64,000 nucleotides of DNA from Notospermus geniculatus (GCA_002633025.1 NMRB01000012.1:989402-1053401), one strand, 5' to 3'; positions 23,201 through 35,408 are shown, numbered from the stretch's first letter. The notes: a model not told the origin generated them from the letters alone. Made by a program: numbers and translations.

Positions 23201-26200
23201 TGATTTTTGGTTTAAAGGTACCGGGTATATGTATGGGTCCTCCACGAACCTATTGAATTTCGGCCGAATTGGACTTTCCATTTGGCCACCAGGGGGCGCT
23301 TTGTGAAAACGACGTTACCGCTCTAGCACGTTCAAATTTAATCGGATTTTCCTGATTTTTAGCCCGCTTGGCCGCAAGGCCCAGCAGGGCTTATGCTGTG
23401 GTTGGGGTCATTGAGTGGTGGTCTGTCGTGCGTCAAGACGTACGTACGTACGTACGTACGTACGTACGTACGTCCGTAAACTTTGGTTTGTTAGCGCTCT
23501 AGCGCCTTTATTTTTTGACGAATCTTTTTGGCCTTTGGTGGGTGTATATATGGGCCTAAGATCTAGGTCGAGTTCGATTTTGAGCACGGTTGGATTCCTA
23601 TTTTGGCCTCCAGGGGGCGTTTTGTGCATCCGTAAACTTTGGTTTGTTAGCGCTCTCGCGCCTTTATTTTTTGACGAATCTTTTTGGTCTTTGCTGGGTG
23701 TATATATGGGCCTAAGATCTAGGTCGAGTTCGATTTTGAGCACGGTTGGACTCCTATTTTGGCCTCCAGGGGGCGTTTTGTGNATTGATTTTCGGCCGAA
23801 TCGGACTTTCCATTTGGCCACCAGGGGGCGCTTTGTGAAAACGACGTTACCGCTCTAGCACGTTCAAATTTAGTCGGATTTTCCTGATTTTGGGTTTAAA
23901 GGTGTATGTATGGGTCCTCCACGAACCTATTGATTTGCGGCCGAATCGGACTTTCCATTTGGCCACCAGGGGGCGCTTTGTGAAAACAACGTTACCGCTC
24001 TAGCACGTTCAAATTTAGTCGGATTTTCCTGATTTTGGGTTTAAAGGTATATGTATGGGTCCTCCACGAACCTATTGATTTACGGCCGAATCGGACTTTC
24101 CATTCGGCCACCAGGGGCGCTTTGCGAAAAGGACGTTACCGCTCTAGCACGTTCAGTTAAATTAAAGCGTCACACATGCAACGTTCAATGAACACATAAT
24201 TCAATTTACACCCACAGCCGAGGGGTCTTAAGTGCGAATAGCACGGTATTTTTCGACTTCATACTGTTCCAATTTACCAGGTACCGAACTGTAACATAGT
24301 CTTACCGGGGGTTGGGGATCTCGTAGATGCAACTCGGAGAGTCAGAATTTCGATGTCGATGGATTTATTTCAAAGGTTTCTTAAGTACACCAAGCCTCAT
24401 GGCCTTCTCAAAATGACTACCTCACTTCTCTCAGCCTCGTAACTTCTGCTTCTACTTCCGGTCTGTGGAAGCCACGGGAACTTCAAGTAATAGAGGGTAT
24501 ACAATAGAAGTAAGGGACAGAGAAGGAGTGCTATTATAACTCTGGTAACATTATCGTTGCCATTTCAGTGAAAGAGGTAGTGCCAGCCTACTGCCATGGG
24601 ACACAGTGGCCAACTTCGCCACCCAGATGGGCATATTCGATACAGAGGAAGTGTCCAATGCTGTCCAGTTTCTCCATGATCTCGGTTCGCTGCAGCATTT
24701 TACGAACGATCGATTGAAGAGTCGTGTGGTCATCAATCCTCAGTGGATTGTGGATGTCATGGCGTGTGTCGTATCGGTGCACAGTAGTCCAATAAAGGTA
24801 CATGTAGGGGAGCTTTCAGTTTTGTTTGAGAATTTAGTTAGTGAAAACTGTCCACTCTAGTGAGACTGCCCCAAACTTGCAATCATTTTTCCTGAAGTGC
24901 TTGAAGTAGACCAATGGCTCTCTTCTAAGTGCTCATTAAGAGCTTTCCATTCAGTTGTCACCACTTGGATTGGCCACGAAGCCGACTATTCTCACTATTC
25001 AGCAAAGATTATTGATAATTGTTTACTATTCTGCAGGATTCAGCAAGAGTAAGTTACTATTTTGTGTTAAATTCATGTGTTTGTGTTATCTAATCACCCG
25101 TACACTATTTCAACTCGATCGTGATCTTGTCAAGTTAGGCCTATGTCATTCATGCACATTTCATTCATGATGTGCATGTTTGGGTTGACCTTTCCCACAC
25201 ACAGAATTACTACAGACTAGACTTGAGTCTGGTAGTGTATTACTGACTACAAACTAGACTCGAGTCTGGTAGTGTATTAGAACTAGACTTGAGTCTAGCA
25301 GTGTATGTACCTGCATGTCTCAATTGTCTGTGCCATCACTGTCTGTACATGTGGACAGAATAAGATGATGTTCACATGCACATGATCTATTGTGAGTTCA
25401 CCTCCTCCCAGTAATATCACTAAAGAACTTCTAACACGTTGCACCAATGTCTGGCATTGCAAATACATGTGTGTGTCTTGTCTGGTAGTGCATGTTCTGT
25501 TCGTGTATGTTTCAGATGATCATTTCTGTATTGCTTTATTGTGAAACATTCGGTCAGAGACAATACTTTCATACCTCGGCTGTTATGACCACTCTTACTT
25601 TTGAACAATGAACATAACTCCCCTCCCTAGTTATCAGGTTCCCCGTATTTGCTGTTTCATTGCTTGAAACCTGTTGGATTCAAAAACAGAGAACACTGGT
25701 AATTTTATGGACTCCTCTGTTTGCAGCAAGGATTGTTTTATAAGAAGGACATGACAATCATATGGAAAGATTACCCAGAAGAGTTGCATCCTTGGCTCCT
25801 GAATCTGACCGAGGAGTTTGACCTGACGTTCCCCCTGACAGACCAGGATGCCAACCTCGTGCCCTGTCTGTTGCCAGAGAAAGAACCAAAGGTTAGTAGC
25901 AGATGTGACTTCAAAGGAACTGCCCCCTCTGAGCTGTAGTAAATCTATGATGGAATTTCATGATTAGTCGAAACCACTCGTTACATTTTCAATAACGTGG
26001 TACCTTTCCTCAAGCCCTGCTTCTGTCCTGACTATGAATGCGTACTTTTGCTGTGTCTGTGTTCTTAGAGGTGTGGGAGTTGGGAGATGTGGGAAATGTG
26101 ACTCATTGGGTTATATGAATAAAGACTAGTAAATGCTTTTACTTAAATGCACTAGGCAGTGCTGTACAGATCTGAAGTAAAAGCATTCACTAGTTTTTAT

Positions 26201-29200
26201 TCATATGACCCATTGTCTTTTCATGTCTTTCAGTACGTGTGGCCAGACATCACTGAGAAGTCAGGTCAACGTGAAACAAAAATGTTCTATAAGTTTGAAT
26301 ACCTGCCAGTTGGGTTGTTCAATCGAGCCCAGGTAAGACTCATCTCCAGTTGTCAGATTCTGAGTGAGTTATACTCCTTCAGTTCAAGGTTTTCCAAAAA
26401 ATTCTGGTTCCTCTCAACCTAAATCCAGGAGCTCCGGCTTGGTGTATAGTACATATCCTGTGCCGTAGGTGATGAGAGTCGCTTAAACAACCTAAGAAAT
26501 TTACCTATACTAATTTTCAATCGTCTGATGTGAACTTCAGGTGCGCCTCTACCAGTTCAGCGACCAGTCCGTCATATGGAGGAAGGGCTCTCTCCTCAGG
26601 AAGAACAACCACCTGGCCCTGGTTTTACAAAGCAGTGACACAGAACTCAAGGTCAAAGTTCAAGGTCTCCGACCTGAGAATATCCTCTTTCTGATCCACG
26701 AAGTGTTTGAGAGTCTCATTGCTGAGTCATTCCATGGTGTTCAGTATGACTATTTCGTGCCGTGTGCGGACTGTATATCGGAGGGATCGCTTGACCCCTG
26801 TATGTTCGCCGCGTCCAGGATACGCCGAGCGATGGAATTCAAGGCACCGTTTCTGCAGTGTGACAAGTACTTCCACATGCTGACGATGACAGAACTTCTA
26901 GGTTGGTTTCCATTGTCCAGAATTCCTCTTGATCTAACTGTCGTTCTATGCCACCAAACTCCTTGACTTAAGTTCCACTTTACAAGGGTATATGGATTAT
27001 TCTGTGTTCCACTTAAAGTATTTCTGCTATTACTTGTAGCTATAAGGCCTCCTGAAAGTGGCTCTGACTACGACGCCCATCTCGAAAAGACAGCCCGTGA
27101 TCTAAGGAACTTGAAGCAAACCATGTCAAAACAGATCGTCATGTATTACTGCACTGCTAACAGCCCTCGGCCCGGGCAGGCCTGGCCCGCTGACGTGGCT
27201 CACCCAAGACAAATCAGAGGTGATCTCGCATCTGTTGGATTTACACTGTAAGTTTCCTTTTGTGCCCAAGTCATTGCATCACAAAGACTCTTCTAATACT
27301 GGGCATAACTCTAATAGTGGCCATAAATTCCTTCAAATCTTTTGCAGCTGGGTCCCTGAGAATCCATTCCAGTTGAAACTGGAGCAGTTCACGATCACCC
27401 TCAAACATGCCCAGTTAATTATCATCTGCATCTCAAATGAATTTGAAGCAGACAAGAAGTGTGTTGACATGCTGCACTACATCAAGGAGATTCTGAAGAA
27501 GAAGATACTGGTGGTGTGTGTCGGGGAAAACTATGCCTGGCAAAAGACAAACTTAGGATTGTATACTGCTTCTGAGGTGAGGATTCTTGAAGACAGTTAT
27601 TGTGACCACAAGATCGTAGGTTGTTGGCCTCAATTATGACACTGCACCATTGATAACAGGACCAGTCCAAGTTTTGTGCAAGTTTCTCCAAATGATTAAA
27701 CTTCAACCCTTCTCTCAGAGCATTCTGGTGTGGTCCATGAAGTCCATCTAAAAGATGTGAATATTCACGGTTTTAGGTGTATGTGAATTTGACAAAGGGG
27801 AAGCCATACAAAGAGAAGATAGAAGAACTCCAGGAGGCCATTAAAAAAAAGCTGGGCAATATCAAGGTCAGTACAATTTTGAAGGTCAACGTCACAATAT
27901 TTAGGTCAAATCTTAGCAGGTCAAGATCAGATTCCCCTGTGGCAGTGTCAAGGTATCCTCACGATAATGTCAAGGTCGGTTCAAGATTTCAAGGTCATCT
28001 TGGTAATGTCAAGGTCAGTCAGTTCATTTCATATTGGTAATGTCAAGGTCAATTAACTTGAAGGTCATAATCAACATCTTAATCTGTTTTCCAGAAAGCG
28101 GAATCATTTGATTGTTTCATCAGCTACTGTTGGAGTAACTCGCACAGCGCCGTCAAGTTAGGCCAGCGACAAGTGCCTGGTGCTCTTGGATGGGGCGATC
28201 CACGTGAGGTCAAGGACTACCTGGAGAAGAATGGCGTTCACAGTTGGATGGATATTGAAAGAACTGGTGTGGTAAGTCAGTGGTGATGAGAAGTTTGATA
28301 ATGTTGCATAAACCCTTTGGAGAGGTGACCCTCAAGACCATCTTGGTTCTCTTTGCCCGTGTTCCTACTGCGAGTTCATCGTTTCTTGTTTCAGGGTGGA
28401 CTTTTTGAAGACATTGCTGAAGGGTTACGCCACGCGAAGGTGATGGTGGCATGTGTTTCTGATGAAGTAAGTGTACCTGTCCTATAGTCATGTATTATAT
28501 ACATGTATCAGTTGAGAATTCTCATGTACATAATGTACAGTCCCCCCCCCCATTACGAACCCTTCGGGGTCCAAGGGTGAAGTGTGTACTAACGTGGAGT
28601 TCGTAGTAGTGAGGATTTACATTTACATACATGTCATGAAATTTGGGAGCCGGACGTTGGGTTCGGAATATCCAGGAGTTCGTAAAATCAAGCTTCTTAA
28701 GAGCGAGGGTGGACTGTATTTTCAAATGGTAGTCATTTTGCACATATTTTTTTGTTACAGTATGTGAAATCCAAGAACTGTCAGATGGAATTCCAGTTTG
28801 CCAAAGTTACTCTCAGAATACCAATCGTCGTGGCTGTATTTGGAACAGGGACAAAATGGGAAACGTCAGAGGTATGGTGTCTTTAGTGCTACATAAACTG
28901 ATAACGGCACAGCAATTGGTCACTTCTTCCCCTATGGTCACGATATAGCTCTTGGACTCTATTTCAACTACTGACAATAAACATCGATGTATATTTCAGC
29001 TTGGTATGCTCAGCCTTGGCCTCGATCACATCGATTTCCAACATGAGAATCCAACAGGACACCAGCGTCTCCTGCAGATGGTGAAAGAAAATCTCCCGCA
29101 GCAATCCAGTGATAGTGACGAGCTGATCGATGATGTCGAGAACCAGCAGATTTCATACCAGGTAAGTGAAGTTCTGAGGGATCCCTTTTTCCGTATTAGG

Positions 29201-32200
29201 CCTCAATATTCTTCCCTGTTTATTGTGGTGCATCTATACAGTGGACCCCCCCTTTACGGACACCTCTGCCAGGAGGACACCTCTGTTATGGACACCAAAG
29301 TTTTATCCCAAATTCGGTACATTGGGACTTCTCTATTGAGGACACCTTTCGACCGCTGCCCAGTGCTGTACTTAATTGAGAGGTGTCCTCAATGCAGGGG
29401 TCTAAATGTACAGATGTGACCAAAAGATCTGCTGTCCTTGGAGGTGTATATATATGTCCTCCTGGCAGAGGCCTCCGTTTGAGGAGGTTACCGGTATACT
29501 CTGCGTCGATTCATGTAGACCTCTGTATTCACTCATGAGGATGTTCATATAAGAGAAATTCAGCTGTAGTCGAATTCATCTTCTTCCAGGAACTTCTTGA
29601 ACTTGGTCAGAGGAAGTTTCTCCGCCAGGTGGCCATGTATGCCGACACAATGGAAACAAGCTTCTACCCCAGACTTGCTATTGTGGATATTCTGCCCATA
29701 CATGTAGAGCAGACTACGTCTACTGGTGATGATGGGCAGAAGGTTGAGGAGAAAGATGAGAAGACTGGTCAGGAGGACAAGAAGGTATCAGCAGGATTCG
29801 AATTCGAGGAGCTGAGTATATTATTCATGTCAGGCATGGATCTAAGGCCGGGTTTACATGGAAGTATACGGTCTACGAACACGCACACGAACAAAGGTTT
29901 CATCGTCATGAACCCTTCGTTAGGCCATTGTTCGCATGCGTGTCCGTATACCGTATCGTATATCTCTATGTAAACTCGGCCTAAGGGATACCCCTCTCTT
30001 TTGTGCAAAATCTTGGAAACTGACAGTGAATTATTAAAGTATTGAATTTGGCAGACTTTTTTTCAAACAAACCATGATTTTTCAGTGATGGGGCACCTGG
30101 CACCCTCTCTTTCCCCAGGATGTGGTTCTGCCACTGATTGTATAGGCCTGCAAGTATTAGCATTCTGATTTGAATTCTCTTCTAGGAAATCCGAGATGAG
30201 CANCGGCGGTACGGCGGTACGTCCGTAAACTTTTGGTTCGTTAGCGCTCTAGCGCCTTTATTTTTTGACGAATCTTTTTTATCTTTGGTAGGTGTATATA
30301 TGGGCCTAAGATCTAGATCGAGTTCGATTTTGACCATAGTTGGATTCCTATTTTGGCCTCCAGGGGGCGTTTTTGTGAAAAATTTCAAAGGGCTATATTT
30401 TGATAATGGTTTGAACTATCATGTTGAAACTTTGTACACGTGTACCTCTAGGTTATAGCAACCTACAGACAAAATTTTCGTGAAGTCTGATTCTTGACTT
30501 TGCCACTAGGGGGCCAAAACCAAAATCTCTGAAAGTACTGTTTCTCCCTTCCCAAGAGACGGATCTTTGTCAAATTTTTATCATGGGTATATCTAATAGG
30601 GATACATAAGATATAGTAGTCGAGTTTTTAATTTGACCTACTTTTCAAGTTCACAGAGGTCAAAGTTCGCCTGAAATTACGAAATTGGCTCTTTTTGTAA
30701 CGGTTCGACCTATTGCTTTGAAACTTTGCATGTATCTACATGTACCTCTAGGCTGTAACAACTCAGATGAATTTTCGGCAAAATCTGATTCTTGACTTTG
30801 CCACTAGGGGGCCAAACTGCTTCAAGCCAAGCGGGCACAGTGCCATTGGCACTATTTTTTTGATATTACGGTATACAGATCTTGTTCTGCTCTTTCAGAA
30901 AATCACCACAGAAACATCTGACTTCCGAGAGCAGTACATGATACTGAGAAAGGCTGTGATGGCTCAGGATGACAAGGAAACTATGGGAAATATGAACAGG
31001 TCTGTTATATATGTATAATCTTGGGGTACATGTACTCACGGGGGCAATAACGTAACCTGAAGGTTGTGGGCTCAACACTGGAAGAACCAATGTGCCCCTC
31101 AGTGCCCTGAGTATAATACTTCTCCTTTCCAAGTTTTAATGCTAGCTGTCCTGTGATTGGGCAGTAACAGGGCAGATCCTTCTTCTTGCTTAACCTGCTG
31201 CTCTACATGCAGTGGAGTTTTCTTGCACGGGTTGGCTCTCTATGGGCACATACCAACCATAGAAAACTATGGGCAGTCGTTTGTGACATTGGTCTCAGCG
31301 TAAGTTGCAAAGAAACAGCAGGGCCAGCTCACACAAGGAAACTCTTGTGCAGCATTGTCTTCTGTGGTTTAGTGACAAATATTTACTCATGAGGTTGTCA
31401 GTTACCTCATCAGCTTATGTGACTTTCAACAGCAAAACCAGGCACATGTCGCTTTTAGCTCGCCAGGTTGAGACCAAAATGTTTGTCAGTTTCACTGTTG
31501 TCTGTCTATTATGAAATCTGAAACGATCTATTTCTTCCATTCTCTTCTGGTGTCATCTTAGTACGTTAGGCTCACCTTCTGAGCGACATGTGCCTGGTTT
31601 TGCTGTGGAAGGCCACACATGGAGCTGCTCAAAACCATTAATTGTGAGCTGTTCTCTTCTTAGGTGTGGCCTGCCAAGTCGTAAGGTGATCTGGTTGTGC
31701 CAGGAGCATCAGGAGGCCAACCATGTTGTTGTCCTTGATAAGGACGATGTTGTAGGGACTGGCCAGCAGGAGGTGGATGATGATGCCATACTCGTGGAGC
31801 AGCTTCAGCAGCATCATGAAGTACTTATCAAGGATATAGGTAGGTTCACTCTATGCACTGTATGGGCGAACGCACCTGAGTTGGGCCAAGAACGTGTTCT
31901 TCTCACTCCCCGCTCAGGGGGGTTGACAAGAAAACGTTCTTGGCCCGACTCGGTTTGCGTTCTCGTCGTTCGAGACTGCCGTTCTCGAGTTGAGTCAGCA
32001 GCTACATGAACTGGGTCAGCATGAGTGTTGTCAAGAACGGGGATTCGAATACGTCCTATAAGTATTCAATTTTTCTTCTGTGTTCGCTCCTATAAATAAG
32101 GGTTATCGTACCAATTCAATGTCAATAGCAATTTCAAAACTACTAAATCAGAATTGTTTTTCTATCAATCTCCATTCAGATGCTGCTCGCCAAGATGCCG

Positions 32201-32295
32201 TGGGACAGAACAGAGGCAAACTTGTGGAGTCCGTTCTTGCTGCAAATATTGGTGTGAACAACTCGGCTACTAGTCAGATTTGTACAATATCATGA
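20099..32295 (+). CDS. Roco-B: 5'-truncated, exon-deficient paralogue of Roco-A (possible pseudogene)
   Basis: Exons match Roco-A one for one: 20233-20734 (open back to an ATG at 20099), 20981-21107, 21489-21689, 21809-21974, 22104-22278, 22396-22542, 22821-23017, 24569-24797, 25037-25048, 25727-25891, 26234-26332, 26541-26901, 27040-27247, 27348-27576, 27777-27866, 28095-28271, 28395-28466, 28761-28871, 29000-29161, 29590-29784, 30899-30999, 31664-31839, 32180-32295. All splice sites are intact and no in-frame stop was seen. The N-terminal eight exons and about half of the first LRR exon are absent. The exon matching 13470-13736 is cut after its first 17 nt (30186-30202) by an insertion and an n. 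That exon is phase 0 on both sides, so skipping it would keep frame. LRR, Roc, COR, both TIRs and the CTIS terminus remain. Whether it is expressed cannot be told. Confidence 0.72.
23037..24247. mobile_element. Composite repeat insertion in Roco-B intron, with CTCF-like motif array
   Basis: This block is absent from the same intron of Roco-A. It begins with the hairpin CCCCTCGGCCCGCGG...CCGAGGGG, continues with a (CTGTCCGT)n run, and ends with the inverse CCGAGGGG. The body is a tandem of exactly 145-bp units; CCACCAGG cores lie at 23818, 23963 and 24108, with another at 23286. A second element starting AGCCCGCTTGG at 23361 with a (CGTA)n run is nested inside and has 156-bp units (cores at 23607 and 23763). 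No protein is encoded. The single n at 23783 means some sequence is missing. Confidence 0.75.
25206..25307. repeat. Minisatellite, about 37-bp unit, Roco-B intron
   Basis: Three copies of the same CTTGAGTCTGGTAGTGTATT unit seen in the Roco-A intron. The difference is the loss or gain of one repeat. Confidence 0.82.
26108..26211. mobile_element. Young 104-bp MITE in Roco-B intron
   Basis: Inverted ends GGGTTATATGAATAAAGACT and TTTTTATTCATATGACCC extend inwards through AAATGCTTTTACTT / AAGTAAAAGCATT. It is missing from the corresponding Roco-A intron (near 9552-9560), so it inserted after the duplication or was lost from A. Confidence 0.8.
29846..29981. mobile_element. Harbinger/Tourist-like MITE, Roco-B copy
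   Basis: This is the 136-bp orthologous copy of the element at 13131-13266, with ends GGCCGGGTTTACATG and ATGTAAACTCGGCC and TAA on each side. Its left terminus is the better match to a perfect inverted repeat. Confidence 0.75.
30204..30850. mobile_element. Repeat insertion that destroys a Roco-B exon
   Basis: Immediately after 17 nt of the exon (30186-30202) and an n, sequence related to the nested element at 23361 appears: ACGTCCGTAAACTTT, then GGCCTCCAGGGGGCG, two copies of TTTGCCACTAGGGGGCCAAA, and an end AAGCCAAGCGGGCACAG that is the inverse of the AGCCCGCTTGG start. Unit A sequence resumes at about 30851. The element is not coding. Confidence 0.78.
31428..31618. mobile_element. TA-flanked MITE with TGTGAC ends (Roco-B intron)
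   Basis: Orthologous copy of 14636-14835 in the duplicated intron. The right end is slightly decayed (GGCCACACAT instead of GGTCACATA). Confidence 0.75.
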
Positions 32296-32393
32296 ATCTC
32301 CAATCCAACTTGTTTTCCAAATATTCCTTCACTGTGATATCCTTATGCCCTTTGTCAAAATGGCAATATTGACATTTTACACGTTATACATTT

Positions 32394-32607
32394 TTAGCTC
32401 ACTGGGGTGAGCTATTACGATGGTGCAGCGTCCGTCGTCCGTCGTCGTCCGTCGTCGGCGTCCGTCGTCGTTGTCCGTTAGCAGGGCACGTTTCGTAACC
32501 GCTGGAGCTATTGATCTGAAACTTGGTACATATATACCCCTAGGTCAGATGACCCACGACACCAAGTTTCGGTCCCATTTGACTCTCAGTTTGGCCACCA
32601 GGTGGCG
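32394..32607. mobile_element. 5' end of AGCTCACTGGG-type repeat, truncated by gap
   Basis: The sequence AGCTCACTGGGGTGAGCT, a short hairpin, is followed by a (CGTC)n run and a body identical to the full element at 37274, up to GGCCACCAGGTGGCG where the N run starts. It is inserted in the 3' flank of Roco-B and absent after Roco-A. Confidence 0.78.
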
Positions 32608-33402
32608 NNNNNNNNNNNNNNNNNNNNNNNNNNNNNNNNNNNNNNNNNNNNNNNNNNNNNNNNNNNNNNNNNNNNNNNNNNNNNNNNNNNNNNNNNNNNN
32701 NNNNNNNNNNNNNNNNNNNNNNNNNNNNNNNNNNNNNNNNNNNNNNNNNNNNNNNNNNNNNNNNNNNNNNNNNNNNNNNNNNNNNNNNNNNNNNNNNNNN
32801 NNNNNNNNNNNNNNNNNNNNNNNNNNNNNNNNNNNNNNNNNNNNNNNNNNNNNNNNNNNNNNNNNNNNNNNNNNNNNNNNNNNNNNNNNNNNNNNNNNNN
32901 NNNNNNNNNNNNNNNNNNNNNNNNNNNNNNNNNNNNNNNNNNNNNNNNNNNNNNNNNNNNNNNNNNNNNNNNNNNNNNNNNNNNNNNNNNNNNNNNNNNN
33001 NNNNNNNNNNNNNNNNNNNNNNNNNNNNNNNNNNNNNNNNNNNNNNNNNNNNNNNNNNNNNNNNNNNNNNNNNNNNNNNNNNNNNNNNNNNNNNNNNNNN
33101 NNNNNNNNNNNNNNNNNNNNNNNNNNNNNNNNNNNNNNNNNNNNNNNNNNNNNNNNNNNNNNNNNNNNNNNNNNNNNNNNNNNNNNNNNNNNNNNNNNNN
33201 NNNNNNNNNNNNNNNNNNNNNNNNNNNNNNNNNNNNNNNNNNNNNNNNNNNNNNNNNNNNNNNNNNNNNNNNNNNNNNNNNNNNNNNNNNNNNNNNNNNN
33301 NNNNNNNNNNNNNNNNNNNNNNNNNNNNNNNNNNNNNNNNNNNNNNNNNNNNNNNNNNNNNNNNNNNNNNNNNNNNNNNNNNNNNNNNNNNNNNNNNNNN
33401 NN
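32608..33402. other. Assembly gap (N run)
   Basis: A run of 795 N lies between the start of an AGCTCACTGGG-type repeat and the C-terminal part of a Penelope-like element. Its true length is unknown. Any upstream part of the retroelement, including its reverse transcriptase, would fall here. Confidence 0.99.
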
Positions 33403-33906
33403 TGTGAAAAAACTGTCCCTGTAGATCTTGAATATACCCCTATCATTACTATACCCTATACAGGTCACCCTTCTTTAAATTTCAAGAAACGCTTGCTGTC
33501 AATTTTCAGGTCTGTTGGCGTGAATGTAAAGGTAACCTTTCGATCATTCCGGGTTGGCAGATATTTTTCTCTGAAAAGTGCAACACCAGTCACTCTAAGA
33601 GCCAAAGTAGTTTATAAATTCCAAAGTTCCTGTGATAGGAACTTGTCTTACATTGGTAAGACCAAACGTCACTTGGCTACTAGGGTGTCTGAACACTTTT
33701 CGGACAGATCTGCCATCCTGGACCATCTGAAAGATTGTCACACTTGCAAAGTAAACGCAAACATTGACAACTTCTCCGTGTTGACTAATGCCCAGTCGGA
33801 TTATGTGCTGAGGATTAAGGAGGCGTTACTGATTAAAGAACAAAAGCCAGCCCTGAACAAACAGCTGGCTCAACAAGGGTCTTTCTTCTTCTTGGGGATC
33901 TTTTAA
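33403..33906 (+). mobile_element. Penelope-like element, C-terminal GIY-YIG endonuclease fragment
   Basis: An open frame emerging from the gap encodes about 167 residues ending at TAA 33904-33906. The pattern VVYKFQSSCDRNLSYIGKT, then HLATRVSEHF and a distal RIKEALLIKEQKPALNKQ, is the GIY-YIG nuclease arrangement found at the C-terminus of Penelope/Neptune-type retroelements. The upstream linker (PVTLRAKV) is also typical. No reverse transcriptase is visible because of the gap, so completeness is unknown. The fragment sits in the 3' flank of Roco-B and is absent from the Roco-A flank. It is described only as the partial element present. Confidence 0.88.
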
Positions 33907-33984
33907 TCACCCCCAACAGAGTTACTAATTGTATTATTGCTGTTATGTTAATGCTCCAGTCTTTCTTCAATTTGTAACATTTCT

Positions 33985-34035
33985 CATTTTACCTGATGAG
34001 GGCTAGCAGGATGCTGCCGAAAACGTTTGTACCGT
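33985..34035 (+). ncRNA. Hammerhead-ribozyme-like core 3' of the Penelope ORF
   Basis: Downstream of the stop codon the sequence CTGATGAG (33993-34000) is followed by an imperfect stem (GGC..AGC / GCT..GCC, with small bulges around the loop AGGAT) and then GAAA (34019-34022). CUGAUGAG, stem II, GAAA is the invariant hammerhead core. Hammerhead motifs are established features of Penelope-like elements. Stems I and III are short and could not be fixed by eye. Confidence 0.55.
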
Positions 34036-34918
34036 GTATATAGTGTAATATATAGATATGAATATCACATTTTGGATTTGCTCGTTTCTTTGGTTCTATA
34101 AATGTACCTCGCTACCATAACTACGGTTATACATGTTATGCCGTAGTGAATCAGATGATTGGGGTTAATAATAAACATTGGCCTGTACACTATTCTTAGC
34201 CAGATATTTGTGATCAAAAATTGAATGTTCCATTTCCTCACTTCCGCATTGCAGGTTGTGTTGGACTATAGTAGGCTTGGTACATTTCCAGGCCTAGTCC
34301 AGAATGGGATATTTCAACTACCGGTAGTCCCCTGAAGTAAAGAGAGTTGGGGGCATTTCTCAGGTTATATTGCAGCCCCAAAACTTTAATTGCATAATGT
34401 AGTGATACTGACTGCTGGATCTGTTGACAGTTGTGGTCTTCCATTTTTCATCTGACACCCAACTTGATGTACATGTAGCCTACTACAACATGTATAGTCT
34501 CTGCCGTGTTTGCATGGGCAACCTACACATGCTCTGTGTGGACATGGGCAACCTGTGATAACTGCACTGTGTTTTGACAGTGCAGTGTGTTTACACTTCT
34601 GGAAGCTTGACTTGAAAGTGAAAAATTTGCTGCTAAGATTCTGGAAATTGACTTCCTGTTTATCATCATGTGTTTTGACAGAAGGATAAAATCATGAGGC
34701 AAAACCTTTAAGTTGCACAAATTTGTTTAGAGTTCATGTAATACAATGTATGTATTTATGTATATTTATGGTAGGGTCGTGTTTGAAATGTTGTTTATTA
34801 ATGTATATCCGTCCACATGGTAATAGTTGTACATGTACCACATGTTGTTAGAAGAATATTTTCTTGTGAATATTATGTCTTTTGGCTGCTTGAGAATATT
34901 TAGAAGAGGTGTATTTAC

Positions 34919-35100
34919 TAAGGCGCCTCTCCACGTGAGAGTTTTCTCGCAGAAGTTGGCTCACAATGTCAATGGGCAATTCACCATTATTTGTTCCTCA
35001 CGGCTTATGCTGGGACCAATGACATAACATTTTCTCGCAGTTGAGTTGCCCATAGAGAGCCAACTTGCGCGAGAAAACTCGCATGTGGAGAGGCGCCTTA
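34919..35100. mobile_element. Foldback MITE, GGCGCC ends, 3' flank of Roco-B
   Basis: Duplicate of 16185-16364, with inverted ends AAGGCGCCTCTCCACGTGAG and CATGTGGAGAGGCGCCTTAA. Confidence 0.8.
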
Positions 35101-35272
35101 AGATCATGGAGGTCCTCCATGCTACAATCATTCTGCCCCTGTACATGTAAGCTGTTGCTGCCTTGATAAGACTGGTGAGAATGCCAGAAGGCCGACTCAC
35201 CAATACATGAGCCTTCTGACAAAGACCTAACCATATGCTTCTACAACCCCTACGGTCTGTGTTAAAGACTCT

Positions 35273-35408
35273 TTAAGGCGCCGCTCCACATGCCAGTTTT
35301 CTATCGAAAGTTTGCTGTCAGATAGTCAATTTTGTTGTCTGACAGCAGTAATTGACTATCTGACAGCAAACTTTTGACAGAAAACTGTCACGTGGAGCGG
35401 CACCTTAA
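35273..35408. mobile_element. 130-bp hairpin element, 3' flank of Roco-B
   Basis: Duplicate of 16537-16670, again with TTAA edges. A few mismatches have accumulated in the outer arms (CCACATGCC against CCACGTGAC). Confidence 0.78.

Noticed and set aside
32420-33468. Very long open frames on both strands across 32420-33906
   Set aside because: They consist mainly of N. Only the part after 33403 on the plus strand has real sequence, and it belongs to the Penelope element.
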